From positions 9,612,501-9,676,500 of the forward strand of contig OX344758.2 in NCBI GenBank assembly GCA_947034885.2: a stretch of 64,000 nucleotides of DNA, in the 5' to 3' direction. Both the position numbers and the translations under genes were made by a program. Below are positions 21,513 through 32,575 of the stretch, piece by piece (the stretch's first letter is position 1; each line of letters begins with the position of its first letter). A model generated the notes under the pieces. The model ran no database searches, was not told where the DNA came from, and was given only the letters and a program-made list of their open reading frames with translations. The DNA is from Thuidium tamariscinum (Eukaryota > Streptophyta > Bryopsida > Hypnales > Thuidiaceae).

Positions 21513-24067
21513 CCTATACTACAACACTTGCCATCTTCTAATACTTGATGAACGACGTATTTCGAGAGTTTCTAGACGATTTTGTTGTTTGTTATCTCGA
21601 CGACATATTGATTTTTTTCAAGAACGAAGAAGATCACATCAACCATGTTCGACTGGTATTGGAGAAGCCACGCATTGCTGGACTATATGCCAAGATGGAG
21701 AAGTGTGTCTTCCACCAACCCCAAGTCAAATTCTTGGGCTATATCACATCTGGAGAGGGTCTATCCATGGATCCAAAGAAGATTCAAACAATCATTGATT
21801 GGAAGAAACCAACTACTGTTCGAGACGTACAATGTTTCCTCGGTTTTGCAAACTTTTATCGCATCTTCATCCAAAACTATTCCAAAATTGCTGCTCCGTT
21901 GTCTCGATTGACTTGCAAAGACAAGCTCGAGTGGAATGATGAAGCAGACCAAGCATTTGAAGCCCTGAAAAAGGCGTTTACAACAGCGCCTATTTTAACG
22001 TATCCTGACTTTCAAAAGCCGTTCTTCTTAGAAATGGATGCTTCTGACTTTGCCCTTGGAGTGGTCCTTTCACAACCCGACCAAGACGGACACCTCCATC
22101 CTGTCGCGTTTCACTCGTGAAAATTTACTGCTTCTGAGATCAATTATGAGATATATGACAAGGAGCTCTTAGCTATTGTTGACTCGTTTCAAGAATGGCG
22201 TCATTTTCTCGAAAGAGCTCAACATCCAGTCACGGTCTATATTGATCACAAGAACCTTGAGTACTTCATGTCTGCCAAAGTATTGAATCGACAACAAGCC
22301 CGTTGGAGTATTTTGCTTTCGCGCTTCAACTTTGTCATCACGTATCGTCCCGATTTCCAGCAAATCCGGTCCGACGCTCTTTCCCGACGAGTGTACTTTG
22401 CACCCAAGGAAGGAGATGCAGCTTACGACCAGCAAAAGACTACCCTTATCAAGCCTCAGCAACTTCAGCTGAAGACCGTGCGCACCACAACTTCGGTGGA
22501 TGCATCTTTTCTTCAAGATATCCGAGTAAGTTTATAATTCAATCCATTGGCCTTGAAATTCAAGAACAATGCTGACATCTCTAATTTTGGAGAATTTCCA
22601 AGTTCGGACTCTCAAGTCCCTAATTCAAAGGTTATAGATTCGGAATCCCCGAATCAAACTACTTTCAGTTCACGGATTTCCAGATCGCATGAAACACCCG
22701 AAGATGATGTTGACCCAAGATTCCAGTTCCGAGATGGGCTGTTATACTACTAGGGCTTACTTTATGTCCCTGAAGGCCCATGTCGACTTCGAGTGCTCTA
22801 GTCTCGACACGACTTTCCATCGGCAGGACACTTTGGTTACAACAAGACCATAGAGTTGATATCTAGAGACTTTTGGTAGCCACAAATGTGGAAAATTGTG
22901 AAAGACTACGTCACAACATGTGATACCTACTCTAGATCTAAGATCCCTTGCCATCGACCATACGGGTTACTTCAACCACTACCGATTCCAAACCCCCCAT
23001 GGACATCCATATCCATGGACTTCATTGTGGACCTTCCACTGTCCAAGACCTTTGACTCTATCTTCGTTGTTGTTGATCGGCTCACCAAGATGGCACACTT
23101 CATTCCGTACCACAAGATTATAACCGGCGAAGAAACAGCAAGACTCTTTGTAGATAACATCTACAAACTTCATGGCTTATCTAATGACATCATCTCTGAT
23201 CGCGGAACGCAATTCACATCCAAGTTCTGACAATCTCTATTCAAGATTTTAGGCGTCGAGATCAAGTTATCTTCAACATACCATCCTCAGACCGATGGCC
23301 AAACCGAGTGCGTCAATCAAGTATTGGAGCAGTACCTGCGATGTACCATCAACTACCATCAAGATAATTGGGTGGACTTGTTGCCGCTTGCCGAGTTTGC
23401 TTACAACAATACGTTACAAGGATCTAACTAACAGACTCCCTTCTTTGCAAACTACGGTCATCACCCAAGATTTGATCAATTCAACTTGAACATTTTCGGA
23501 AATCCAACTGCTATGGATCTTGCTACCCGATTATCTAATATTCAGAAGTAGATGAAGCAGAGCCTCATCAAAGCTCAAGAACACCAGAAAATCAACACAG
23601 ACAAATTTCGCAAGGAACATCCTAAGATCTCGATTGGAGACAAGGTATGGCTACTCCGTCGAAATTTGAGGACTCGACATCCATCTGACAAACTCGACTA
23701 CCGCCGCTTTGGACCATTTCTAGTGGTCAAGCAAATCAACAAGGTGGCCTACCGATTGGAGTTACATGCTTCTATGAAGATCCATCATGTGTTTCACGTC
23801 TCTCTCCTTGAGCCGTATAAGGAGTCAACACTACTAGACAAGGGTCAAGAACCTCCCCCACCAACAGAAATTGAAGGTGACGAAGAGTTTGAAGTCTCGA
23901 AGATTCTTGATTCTCACATTCACCATGGACGACTCGAATATCTTGTGCATTGGCAGGGCTATGACGTCAACGAAAGGACCTGGGAACCTGCCTCAAACCT
24001 TGAGAATGCCTTTGAAATGATTCAGGAGTTTCATCGACAGTATCCTCAAAAACCAAGAAACGTTTGA
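21513..24067 (+). pseudogene. Ty3/Gypsy chromovirus pol, 3' half, decayed
   Basis: One continuous frame of about 840 codons. In order: reverse transcriptase from the FQ-LMND motif with YLDD at 21593-21604; RNase H (EMDASDFALG, then YDKELLAIV, then DHKNLEYF); integrase with an HH-CC finger whose last Cys is Tyr, then core motifs SMDFIVDLP, SDRGTQF and GQTE; a GPF module (RRFGPFLVVKQ); and a C-terminal chromodomain (EFEVSKILD to TWEPASNLENA). Gag, protease and the first half of RT are missing. About nine in-frame stops (such as 21539, 22118, 22802, 22877, 23228, 23429, 23549) occur without any frameshift, and most fit C-to-T or G-to-A. The residues recall fungal/Tf1-like chromoviruses reported in mosses and lycophytes more than the common angiosperm clades. 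Confidence 0.9.
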
Positions 24068-24507
24068 ATTCAAAGCGTCTGAACCGTCACCAACACCAAT
24101 TTTTGTAAGATTACCTTGGTGCAGGTGCAGATACAGAGACTTTGAATTAAAATGGTGGTGATATCGATGAGGCGACGACGCACTTGTCTAGCTCAGTTTT
24201 GCGGGGACAGGCCTTCGAACTCACATCAGCCGAAAATGGTGTTAGGATTGCAATTGCCACCTCGCCAATATCTCGTATTACCAACCGGACGATCTTATAC
24301 CAGTCCGCAACACCCGCCTACTATTCCAGATCAATTGTTCTACTGTTCCGTACGCCGTCTTCTGCCGCCAACATCGACATTCGATTTAATGGTTTTCCAT
24401 ACCCTGTACATTCTTTTTTTTTGTCTGGTCCACGTGAATCCCACGTGAACATTCTCTTTTCCAGCTTTGTTATTGGTCCACAAGGGAACTCGTGGAACTT
24501 GTTCCTT

Positions 24508-24517
24508 GAAGGGGGGG
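24508..24517 (+). promoter_or_regulatory. Polypurine tract of the chromovirus
   Basis: GAAGGGGGGG lies directly before the TG of the 3' LTR, about 440 bp after the pol stop. This is the usual place for the plus-strand primer. Confidence 0.8.
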
Positions 24518-25044
24518 TGATGTCATGGACGTGCCATACTAGACTTCATCCACACTCTACGGATTCCCGTGAAACCTATAATAGTATAGTTTAGTGATTA
24601 ATAGTTTAGAGTAACTTCTAGAAGGTTCTAGAACCTTCGACTAGTATCTAGAACTTTTCACTAGTTTTCGGTAGTTTTCGGAAGTTTTCACAAACTTTCG
24701 GAAGCTTCCAAACGAGTTTAGATACCTCCGTAAGCTTCCGGAAGGTTCCGCTTGACCTTTTTAGATTTTAGAAGCTTCCATAAGCTTCTGGAAGGTCCCA
24801 TAGGTGCTTCCTAAGGTCTCTAGGACCTTACTCCGAAAGTTTCCAGAAGTCTAGTATAAGTAGAGCGTTGAGGGCCGTTGCTCCTCACTCTCTTCAACAC
24901 TAGTTGTACCCCAGTCTTGTATTGACTTCTTGTTATCAATACATCTTCTAGTTCTTTTACTTTGAGTTGTAGTTTGAGTCACTTGTGAGGAATCCCCTCA
25001 CTTCTAGTCCAATCTTGTCCTTGTTTGAGGTTTCCCCTCCATCA
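24518..25044 (+). mobile_element. 3' LTR of the chromovirus (~527 bp)
   Basis: It begins TGATGTCATGG after the polypurine tract and is placed as ending ...CATCA, giving the short inverted ends TGATG/CATCA. The right end is less certain, because no 5' LTR remains for comparison. U3 is full of TTCNNGAA-type motifs (see separate entry). A TATA box (TATAAG, 24855-24860) is followed by a plausible R/U5 with a C/T-rich leader. Confidence 0.7.
24616..24848 (+). promoter_or_regulatory. Heat-shock-element-like clusters in LTR U3
   Basis: At 24616-24638, five alternating perfect units TTC-GAA-TTC-GAA-TTC with 2-base spacing. At 24736-24748, three perfect units (TTCCGGAAGGTTC). At 24786-24793 and 24841-24848, two units each, the last 6 bp before the TATA box. 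HSF trimers bind three or more such units. Stress control is inferred by analogy with ONSEN LTRs. Confidence 0.6.
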
Positions 25045-25360
25045 TGATCTTGGTTCCATCCAAGAGTTGCCGTCCGCAACAACATGCACACTATAAGATT
25101 GTACAATTTAGATGTTATACCTAACTCATATTTAGACGTATAACACTTGAAAAGCAATGTTGTTTGAATGTTTTCTGACAGAGTTAGACCTTGAGTGATG
25201 AGGAGTTCAGTGGTAAGACGTCTATGAATCCTCACCCCCCTTGACTTACTCATCTGCAACAACAACATTGGAAGCATGCAACCCCTCGAAGGTCTCAACA
25301 ACTCTTGATATTAAGCAAACCATCTAAGTGCATTTCCTTTTTAGTTGCTTACCTAGAAGC
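25045..25360. other. No recognised feature
   Basis: AT-rich sequence between the LTR and element F1. It holds small direct repeats such as ATTTAGA(T/C)GT at 25107 and 25132, and no coding signal. Confidence 0.35.
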
Positions 25361-25364
25361 TAAT

Positions 25365-26069
25365 GGGATGATTACATGAAACATAGTTTGTACTATTTTT
25401 TATCACATGCCTCTAGCTGATTAATTTTTTGGCCATAACTTTTGCATTTTGTCTCTGAATGACTTGAAATTTATAGCCAAGATACTTGTGAGTTATGACT
25501 AATATACACTTAACCTAATTTTTTGGATTTAAAAAAAAATTATTATCCAAAAATAGCCCCCAATTATATGCCACACTTGCCAATTTGGAGGGGGGTTGTT
25601 AGTACTAATGAATACCCAAATTAATGAATTTAAAGTTGAAAGTTGTTAGGGATGGTCTTTTAGGAGATCTGCAGATATTCTATGAAGAATTTATAGAAAT
25701 AAGTAATTATATATTATGTAGAAGTTCACAAAATGAGCCTTTTTCTACTTACATTTTGAAACAAAATGAAAAACTAATTGTGGTGGTTTTTTTGGTGGAT
25801 GAACATTTCAATAAAGTTCTTGCAAATGATCTATTTTTATTTTTATTTTAAAATTATTTTCTTATATTTTATTAATTAAAACATCAAAGTATCTATTTTC
25901 TTGAGATTTGACAATTTTTTAGTTTTTGTACTTAAAGAATTTTTCTATGATTTACCTTTGGTGGTTACCTTCATCTTATGGGTGTATACATTGACCATTT
26001 TTTTTATATTAATTTTTTTTCCTAATTTGAAAGTACTTCAAAAATTGGCAAGTGTTTCATACAATCACC
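25365..26069 (+). mobile_element. F1, TIR element with 4-bp TSD TAAT
   Basis: The ends GGGATGATTACATGAAAC and GTTTCATACAATCACC are degenerate versions of the F-family inverted repeat. TAAT flanks both sides (25361-25364, 26070-26073). It is 705 bp, close to F3 (723) and F4 (700), and noncoding. The frame at 25624-25851 is AT-rich and shared with the noncoding interior of other copies. Confidence 0.75.
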
Positions 26070-26073
26070 TAAT

Positions 26074-26723
26074 AGTTGAATATAGTACTGTAGTTGAAAG
26101 TGAATTTTTGAGCTAACCCCAATTTTTTGATCTTATAATGCTTCCCTATATAATAGAGATGTTTAAAGATTACATATCTCATGAATTAAAAAATGTCATT
26201 GCATTTCTAAACCCTTTACTAATGCAGGTCTCTGGAAGATCTTCTTTTGACTGGTAATGAAAACACGAGAGAAAATACAAATCTCTTGGGTTGAATTGTT
26301 TAGGGTGAAACTTGAAATCATTAGCCCCACTAACTCCTCACAAAGTGACAATTGACATAATGTCAATGCACGAGAGTTCTCTTGTTGTAGCATGCTTCAA
26401 TTGGTTAAGGAATAAGGAGAGGCAGATTAAGAGTGATAATGTTCAATGCTTATCTTGTGTAAATCTTCAACAGGGTGGGTATGAAATAGAGATATCATTG
26501 GTCTAGGAATGAGAGAAATCTAGGAGAAATCTCTCCCTCTACCAACCAAAATTAATTTACTGAGTGTAGATCCACCTAACAGAATCTCAATGTAGGAGAC
26601 TATTATTGTTGTAGCATGTTTTGATTGGTTCAACAATCAAAGAAGTCAAATAGACATTGACATTATGTCCACTAATTGCAAAGCAATCCAAGTTACCGAA
26701 AATAATTGCCGGCCAATACTAAC
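26074..26723. other. AT-rich DNA with a degenerate duplicated segment
   Basis: TGTTGTAGCATG(C/T)TT(C/T) followed by ATTGGTT occurs at about 26384 and 26610, with similar flanks, so a ~200-bp segment is duplicated and diverged. Short frames through both copies give similar residues (VVACF then W), so it may be an old coding remnant. Not identifiable. Confidence 0.35.
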
Positions 26724-27089
26724 CTTCACTAGAAGAAAACTACGTTGTGTTTCACAAAAACTGTGTTAAAACTGTGTTGCCTTAAACGTAATGCGTGGGG
26801 TGGATTGTGTTGAGGTTCTGCTTTGTCAAGCGGAATTTTTCATTCTAACACGAAATTATGCGTTTTCCTTGTTGATACTGCGTTTTCCTTGTTCAATTTT
26901 TTGTTGAAACCAGGGTTTTCTTGTCGGACATATTTTTGGGTTTTGGTGTTGTGTAGGACGTCCGACGTCGCGTGTCGCAGGTGACAACATGTCGCTACCC
27001 CGTCGCAGCCCATCGAGTAAGGTAAAAAAAATTTACCCTACGGTAAATGGATTTGGCATACGTGGCAGATTGTTCAGAGTGACGTGGAA

Positions 27090-27360
27090 CTTTAAGTAGG
27101 CGACTTCGGGTGGGGCGACTGCGCTTCAAGATAGGGTGACCACGTGTCTAATTTTGAGGGCGACTTCGGGAAGGGCGACCGTGCTTCAAAATAGGGCGAC
27201 CACGTGTCCAATTTTGAGGGCGACCTCTTGTCGAGGGGCGACCTCGGGTGGGCGACCTCTGGTTTGGGGGCGACCTCTTATCAAGAGGCGACCGCAGGTG
27301 GGCGACCTCTGGTCTAGGGGCGACCTCTGGTCAAGGGGTGACCGCAGGTGGGCGACCTCT
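27090..27360 (+). repeat. Left subterminal GCGACC array of the hAT element
   Basis: More than a dozen GCGACC(T/G/A)C motifs, mostly in GGGCGACCTC context and spaced 15-30 bp, lie 180-450 bp from the left end. Matching inverted motifs (GAGGTCGCC) lie near the right end (35285-35345). Such arrays resemble the subterminal transposase-binding repeats of hAT elements. Confidence 0.75.
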
Positions 27361-27850
27361 TTGTTGCAATTGTCAAAAAAACACTTAAAACTGCCATTTT
27401 TAGTACAAAAAACAAAAAAAATTAGAAATGAAATTTTTTTCATATATAATGGTAGGATCTTGTAATATTATAGTATGAGAATATGTGAAAAAAATTTCAA
27501 AAATTTTCACCACACAGATTGCAAGATAATTGCATTCAAAGTGTAGAAATTATGTTTTAGGGGACTCTGGCGACCTCGGGTGGGCGACCTCTTGTCTAGG
27601 GGCGACCTCGGGTAGGCGACCTCTGGTCTAGGGGCGACCTCGGGTGGGCGACCTCTTTGTTGCAATTGTCAAAAAAACACTTAAAACTGCCATTTTTAGT
27701 ACAAAAAACAAAAAAAATTAGAAATGAAATTTTTTTCATATATAATGGTAGGATCTTGTAATATTATAGTATGAGAATATGTGAAAAAAATTTCAAAAAT
27801 TTTCACCACATAGATTGCAAGATAATTGCATTCAAAGTGAAAAAAATATG
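27360..27850 (+). repeat. 297-bp tandem duplication
   Basis: The segment from TTGTTGCAATTGTC to GATTGCAAGATAATTGC at 27360-27560 recurs at 27657-27850 almost unchanged (period 297), with a short GCGACC array (27565-27655) between them. Part of it (TTTCAAAAATTTTCACCA) resembles the arms of the foldback at 41.5-43.1 kb. Confidence 0.85.
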
Positions 27851-28979
27851 TTTTAGGGGACAATGACAAACTAAGGTAGACATGCCTATTTGCAATCTAG
27901 CTATATTGGAGTCAATTCTAAGAGGGGTACATATTTATTTGAAGTGTGCACATGTTTCTTGAATCAAACCCAAATGAAATTATAATTTTTCAATCAAAAT
28001 CGTAATTTCTATGAATTTTTGAAGTAGACAATCCTAAATTACAAAACCGCCTTTAGGTTAGGATCATAAACAACTTATAAACATTGTATAACCACCTAAT
28101 CAACAACTAGATATTTTCTATTTAAATAGTGACACATTACTCCAACTTGTCATAAAATCCTTGATTTTGTCATAGAATAAAGGGAATTTGGGGGGGGAGG
28201 TAGAAATGGGGCCAAAACTAGAGTGACGGAAATAGGCTAGTCTAGTTGGTGGAATAGAGTTACAAATGGAAATGGGTTGGTCTACTTTAGCTTAAGAGAT
28301 TTGATTTTCTTAACTTAAAAAGTTTTCACTTTAGATCTTAACTTAATATATCATTCAAAATTAAGTTGAGAATGTAGGAAAAATAATGTGGTTGTCATTT
28401 TATTTTAAATTATTAAGTAGAAGGTACATCATAGAGGAAAAAAAATAATAGCTCTAAGGTGGAAATGTGGAAATAGAAATGCTAATCCCAATGGTGAGAT
28501 TGTTTGATTAATCAATGCTAATACTACAAAACTGCTTTTTAAAAAATTAAAATTGAAGTAAAAAATGAATCCTATCTCAAACAATTTCAAAATCTTATTA
28601 TTATTGCCCACAAAACAAAATGATTCATAATCTTTGCATCACCAATCTAAATAAAATGAATCAAAGTTCTAAGAAGAATATATTACAATCTATAAGAAAA
28701 AAAAATTTAATTTTTGTGGATTTGTTTTTACCTACATAATTTAGATCTAAGCTTATTGTGATATGACTCTTGCTTTTAGGCACTAATTCAAATAAAACTA
28801 CATTTCTAGAAAGCCAATAAGATTCTCTATCTTATAATAATGTTTCAAAAAGTTCCATAAAAATTTGACATTATAGGAACTTGTACAAAATCCACTTTAC
28901 CCCCTTGTAGAGACAATGAAACTTTAGAAGATTACAATCTACTAATGTATTACTTATCAAAAAGATTTTGAAATATAAA
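27851..28979. other. AT-rich DNA, nothing recognised
   Basis: Interior of the large hAT element. No reading frame above 60 codons, apart from a low-complexity one, and no clear repeat structure. Confidence 0.35.
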
Positions 28980-29390
28980 ATTATGGATTGTGATTTTTTT
29001 TAAATCATCCCCATTTGATTTTTTCTAATCTCCAAGCATCATTATATTCTTATATTTCTTAGCAAGTTAGCATCTTCACCTAAATTTAAAAATTAGAAGA
29101 AATAGATTTGAATTAAAACTTCTCCTTGTAATTTATGTAAAAGTCAAAGAATCATTCTAAAACTGTATTATTAACTAATTCGATTTCAAAATACAAAATA
29201 ATGAATGGATATTTGTGTAAGAACTTCATCACTTCAATTTTTCTATTTTTCAAGCATCATTATATTTATATATAATTTACCACCTTCACCAAAAATTTTA
29301 AAACTAGAGGGAAGAGATTATTTTAACTTAGAACTTCTCTTTTGTTTATATATAAATCTCATAGTCATTCTAATTGTGTGAAATTTATAA
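28980..29390 (+). repeat. ~220-bp satellite, left block
   Basis: Two monomers marked by CAAGCATCATTATATT (29035 and 29258, period 223). Each continues CACCTTCACC, then AAGAGATT, AACTTCTC and CATTCTAA. The array resumes at about 30430 after an interruption that includes MITE G1. Confidence 0.75.
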
Positions 29391-30085
29391 CTCAGGAGGG
29401 GGGGCACTCCTGGTTTATTTAATTATAGCGTGCAATCAAATGAAAGGTGCTTTTAATTCCCTTAGCCTAAATTTTAAACAATTTTTAGAAATAAATTAGC
29501 ATCACTAAAATGAGCTATTATCATTATAAATAATGAAGGGTAGAAAATAATACACAACTTTATCAAATTTGTTTTTCTAAATAAGGGTAGCCAAAAAGGA
29601 TCTCTAGAAATTTGAACTTTTATGAAGTATACTAAGTTTGAAATAAGGAATCCTATGAGCTAAATACTATGAGAGCATGAGCTCTACATGTAAATGAGAG
29701 TGACAACTAATGGTGACAACTAATGGTTGTGCTCTTATGAGTACTCACACTTTGAATGTGTTTGAATGAAATTGTTTAAAATGGAAGTATTGCTTATCTA
29801 GTCTCTAACCTCTACATGTATCACATGTTTAGTCAAAGTTTTAATGACAAATTCTTTTTTCTTTGTAATTATTTGCAAAAAAAATGCAGGTCTTTCTTAT
29901 GTATAATGAACATAGTGTATAATTAATTAGCACCCAAGAAAAATTCAAAATAAAGATAGGGTTATTGAAATTACCTAAGTTTAAAAATTTAGGTAAAGAT
30001 AGGTCTATTTTAATTCACCAAATGTACCTACATTGCCCCCATCTTATAAGGGCTTGAATGCACATCATGTCCTAATATATTACAA
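29391..30085. other. Insert interrupting the satellite, class unknown
   Basis: Nonsatellite DNA beginning near a GGAGGGGGGGCACTCC motif. Together with G1 it separates the satellite blocks by about 1.04 kb. No coding signal or convincing termini were found. Confidence 0.4.
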
Positions 30086-30094
30086 AGTGCATCC

Positions 30095-30390
30095 TCGGGG
30101 AGGACACTTCTTGTATATTTGGAGGATCCACGTGCGGCGGTGGGGTATTTTTAGGGGGCTATCAATTACTTGTAATCATTACTTGGCAACATTAAAAGAG
30201 CTCCTATTTTACCATAAAGCGGAAAAATCAGCCATATTATAATCCCTATTTTATTTTTAAAACACTTTGCCTTTTTAATGTCCCCTATTTTATATGTAAA
30301 TTTCTTATAAATTTTACCTAAGATTATTTAAATGTACCCTATATTCCGCCGCATGTAGGTTATTAAAAAACGGGAAGTGTCCTCCCCTAG
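30095..30390. mobile_element. G1, Mutator-like MITE (296 bp), TSD AGTGCATCC
   Basis: The perfect 9-bp duplication AGTGCATCC (30086-30094, 30391-30399) flanks inverted ends containing GGGGAGGACACTTC and, further in, (A/C)TGCGGCGG against CCGCCGCAT. A 9-bp duplication with ends of 45 bp or so is typical of Mutator-like elements. G2 at 37001 is a larger relative. Confidence 0.88.
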
Positions 30391-30429
30391 AGTGCATCCC
30401 CCAAGATTTATAAAGTGAATTATAGGATA

Positions 30430-31760
30430 CAAAATAATTATTAGAATTTTGTGTAACTAAAAACTTCTCCATTTGAATTTTTCTATTTTCCAAGCATCAA
30501 CATATTCATGTATTCTTCATTACCTTCACCAAAAGCTTAAAAACTAAAAAGAAGAGATTCAGATGAAAACTTTTTCTTTTCATCTAATCAAATCTTAAAG
30601 TCATTCTAATGATGTAATATTTATTAAGTGAATTTTAGAATAAAAAAGAATGCATGGATATTTGTGAACAATCTTCTCCATTTAAAATTCTCTATTTTTC
30701 AAGCATCATTATATTTGCGTACTATTTATCAATCTCCACCTTCAACAATAAATCAAAAATAAAAATAAAGGACTTTAAATTAAGAAAATTTAATTTTTAT
30801 TTCTACAAATGTTATTTGAAGGCTCATCCTAATGGCAAATTATTTATCAAGCAAATTTTAGAACTCAAAATAGGGGATGGAGACTTTAATAACAACTTGC
30901 CTATTTCAATTTTTCCTATTTTCAAACCATCATCATTGTCATGTCTTATTTAGGCACCACCTTGATTTTATCCTAAAAATTAGAGGGAAGAGATATAAGT
31001 GAAACTTCTCTTTTTTATTTATACAACTTTATTTTGAAGGCTTATCCTCATGGTGGATTATTCTATCAAATAGATTTTAGAACTCAAAATAGTAGATAAA
31101 GATTTCAATAACAATTTGCCCATAAGCCCATTTGAATTTCTTCATTTTTCAAGCATCATGATACTCATGTTTTATTTAAACACAACCTTAATTTTGTCTT
31201 TAAAATTAGAGGGAAGAGATTAAAAAAATGGAACTCTTGTTTTAGATTTATGCAACTTTAATTTGAAGGCTCATCTTTTTGGTAAATTATTTATCAAGTG
31301 GATGTTAGAACTCAAAATAGTGGATAGAGATTTCAATAACAATTTACCCATTTGAGTTCTCTATTTCCAAAGTACCACCATACTCATATCTTAATATTTC
31401 ACCACCTTCATCTCAATCCTAAAAATTAGTGGAAAGATATTTAAATGAAAACATTTGCTTTTTGACTTACAAAAATGTCAAAGAATTGTTGTGGTAAAAA
31501 GCATTTATCAAATAAATTCTAGAATACAAAATAATAGATTGAGATTTGTATAAGAAGATATCCATTAAAATTTTCCATTCTTGAAGCATCATTCTACTCA
31601 AGTATTATTTACTACTTCAATTTAAGATTTTAAAATAAGAAGAAAGAGATTTAAATGATAACTTCTCCTTTTAGTTTATGTAAATGTCAATGAATCATCC
31701 TCATAGTGTATTGGATTTCAAAATACAAAATAATAAATAGAGATCAATGTAGATTGTTCC
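30430..31760 (+). repeat. ~220-bp satellite, right block
   Basis: Six diverged monomers marked by CAAGCATCA-type motifs at about 30491, 30697, 30921, 31147, 31367 and 31580 (periods 206-226). Other shared landmarks are GAACTCAAAATAG, TTCAATAACAA and GGGAAGAGAT. It is AT-rich and noncoding. Confidence 0.78.
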
Positions 31761-32186
31761 CCATTTAATTTATCAATACATTAAAAATTACAATTCCATT
31801 TACATAAACATTCATACAATAATAAATTTCCCTTTCCACAAAATCTGAATCCTCAATGAAAGTTGTGACCTTATCACTCCAATTATCCAGTAGAAAGAAC
31901 TCATAGGTTAAATTAGATACACAAAAATTAAAACCTTACTATAGACAATCGAAAGTAAACAAATCTTGAGAAGAGCTTTGATATTTAGCAAATGAGATTA
32001 GACATTTAGGCATTGAAGTCTAATTTCAAACATAAACATTTTCTTAGGTCACCAAACATAGAAGGTACATTAATCAATTCAGAAATTGAAGCAAGTGTAA
32101 GTACTCACAATGAGCTAGACTCTTCTTTCCCTCCATTTTTCAAAAAAATGCCATACTCTATGTTTCTTTCGCGACCACTTCTCAAG
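31761..32186. other. AT-rich DNA, nothing recognised
   Basis: Joins the satellite to the GCGACC-bearing tandem repeat. The frame starting at 32013 runs into that repeat and is not a gene. Confidence 0.35.
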
Positions 32187-32575
32187 GGCGACCTCTTGTG
32201 GGCGACCACGGGTGTGGGGCGACCGAAGGTAGGAGAACGCGGGTCTAGGGCGACCGCAGGTGGAGGTGGGAGCCATTCCCTCAACCAAGCTCAAAAAAAG
32301 TCATTTTGGGGCCATTTTGGGCCATTTTGGGGCGACTTCGGGTCTTGGGGCGACCTCTTGTGGGCGACCGCGGGTGTGGGGCGACCGAAGGTAGGAGAAC
32401 GCGGGTCTAGGGCGACCGCAGGTGGAGGTGGGAGCCATTCCCTCAACCAAGCTCAAAAAAAGTCATTTTGGGGCCATTTTGGGCCATTTTGAGGTGACTT
32501 CAGGTCTTTAGGCGACCTCTTGTGGGTGACCACGGGTGTGGAGCAATTGGAGGTGGAGGTGGGAGCCATTGCCTT
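32187..32575 (+). repeat. ~161-bp tandem repeat with GCGACC motifs
   Basis: Copies start GGCGACCTCTTGTGGG at about 32187, 32348 and 32512 (periods about 161 and 164); the third is partial. Each includes GGTAGGAGAACGCGGGTC and GGGAGCCATT. The open frame at 32013-32492 is repetitive because it passes through this array. Confidence 0.85.

Noticed and set aside
24152..24594. Extra genes between pol and the LTR
   Set aside because: Two overlapping frames in different phases precede the polypurine tract; no start context, motif or relative supports either.
32013..32492. 159-codon plus-strand protein
   Set aside because: Passes through the ~161-bp tandem repeat and repeats itself; no independent support.
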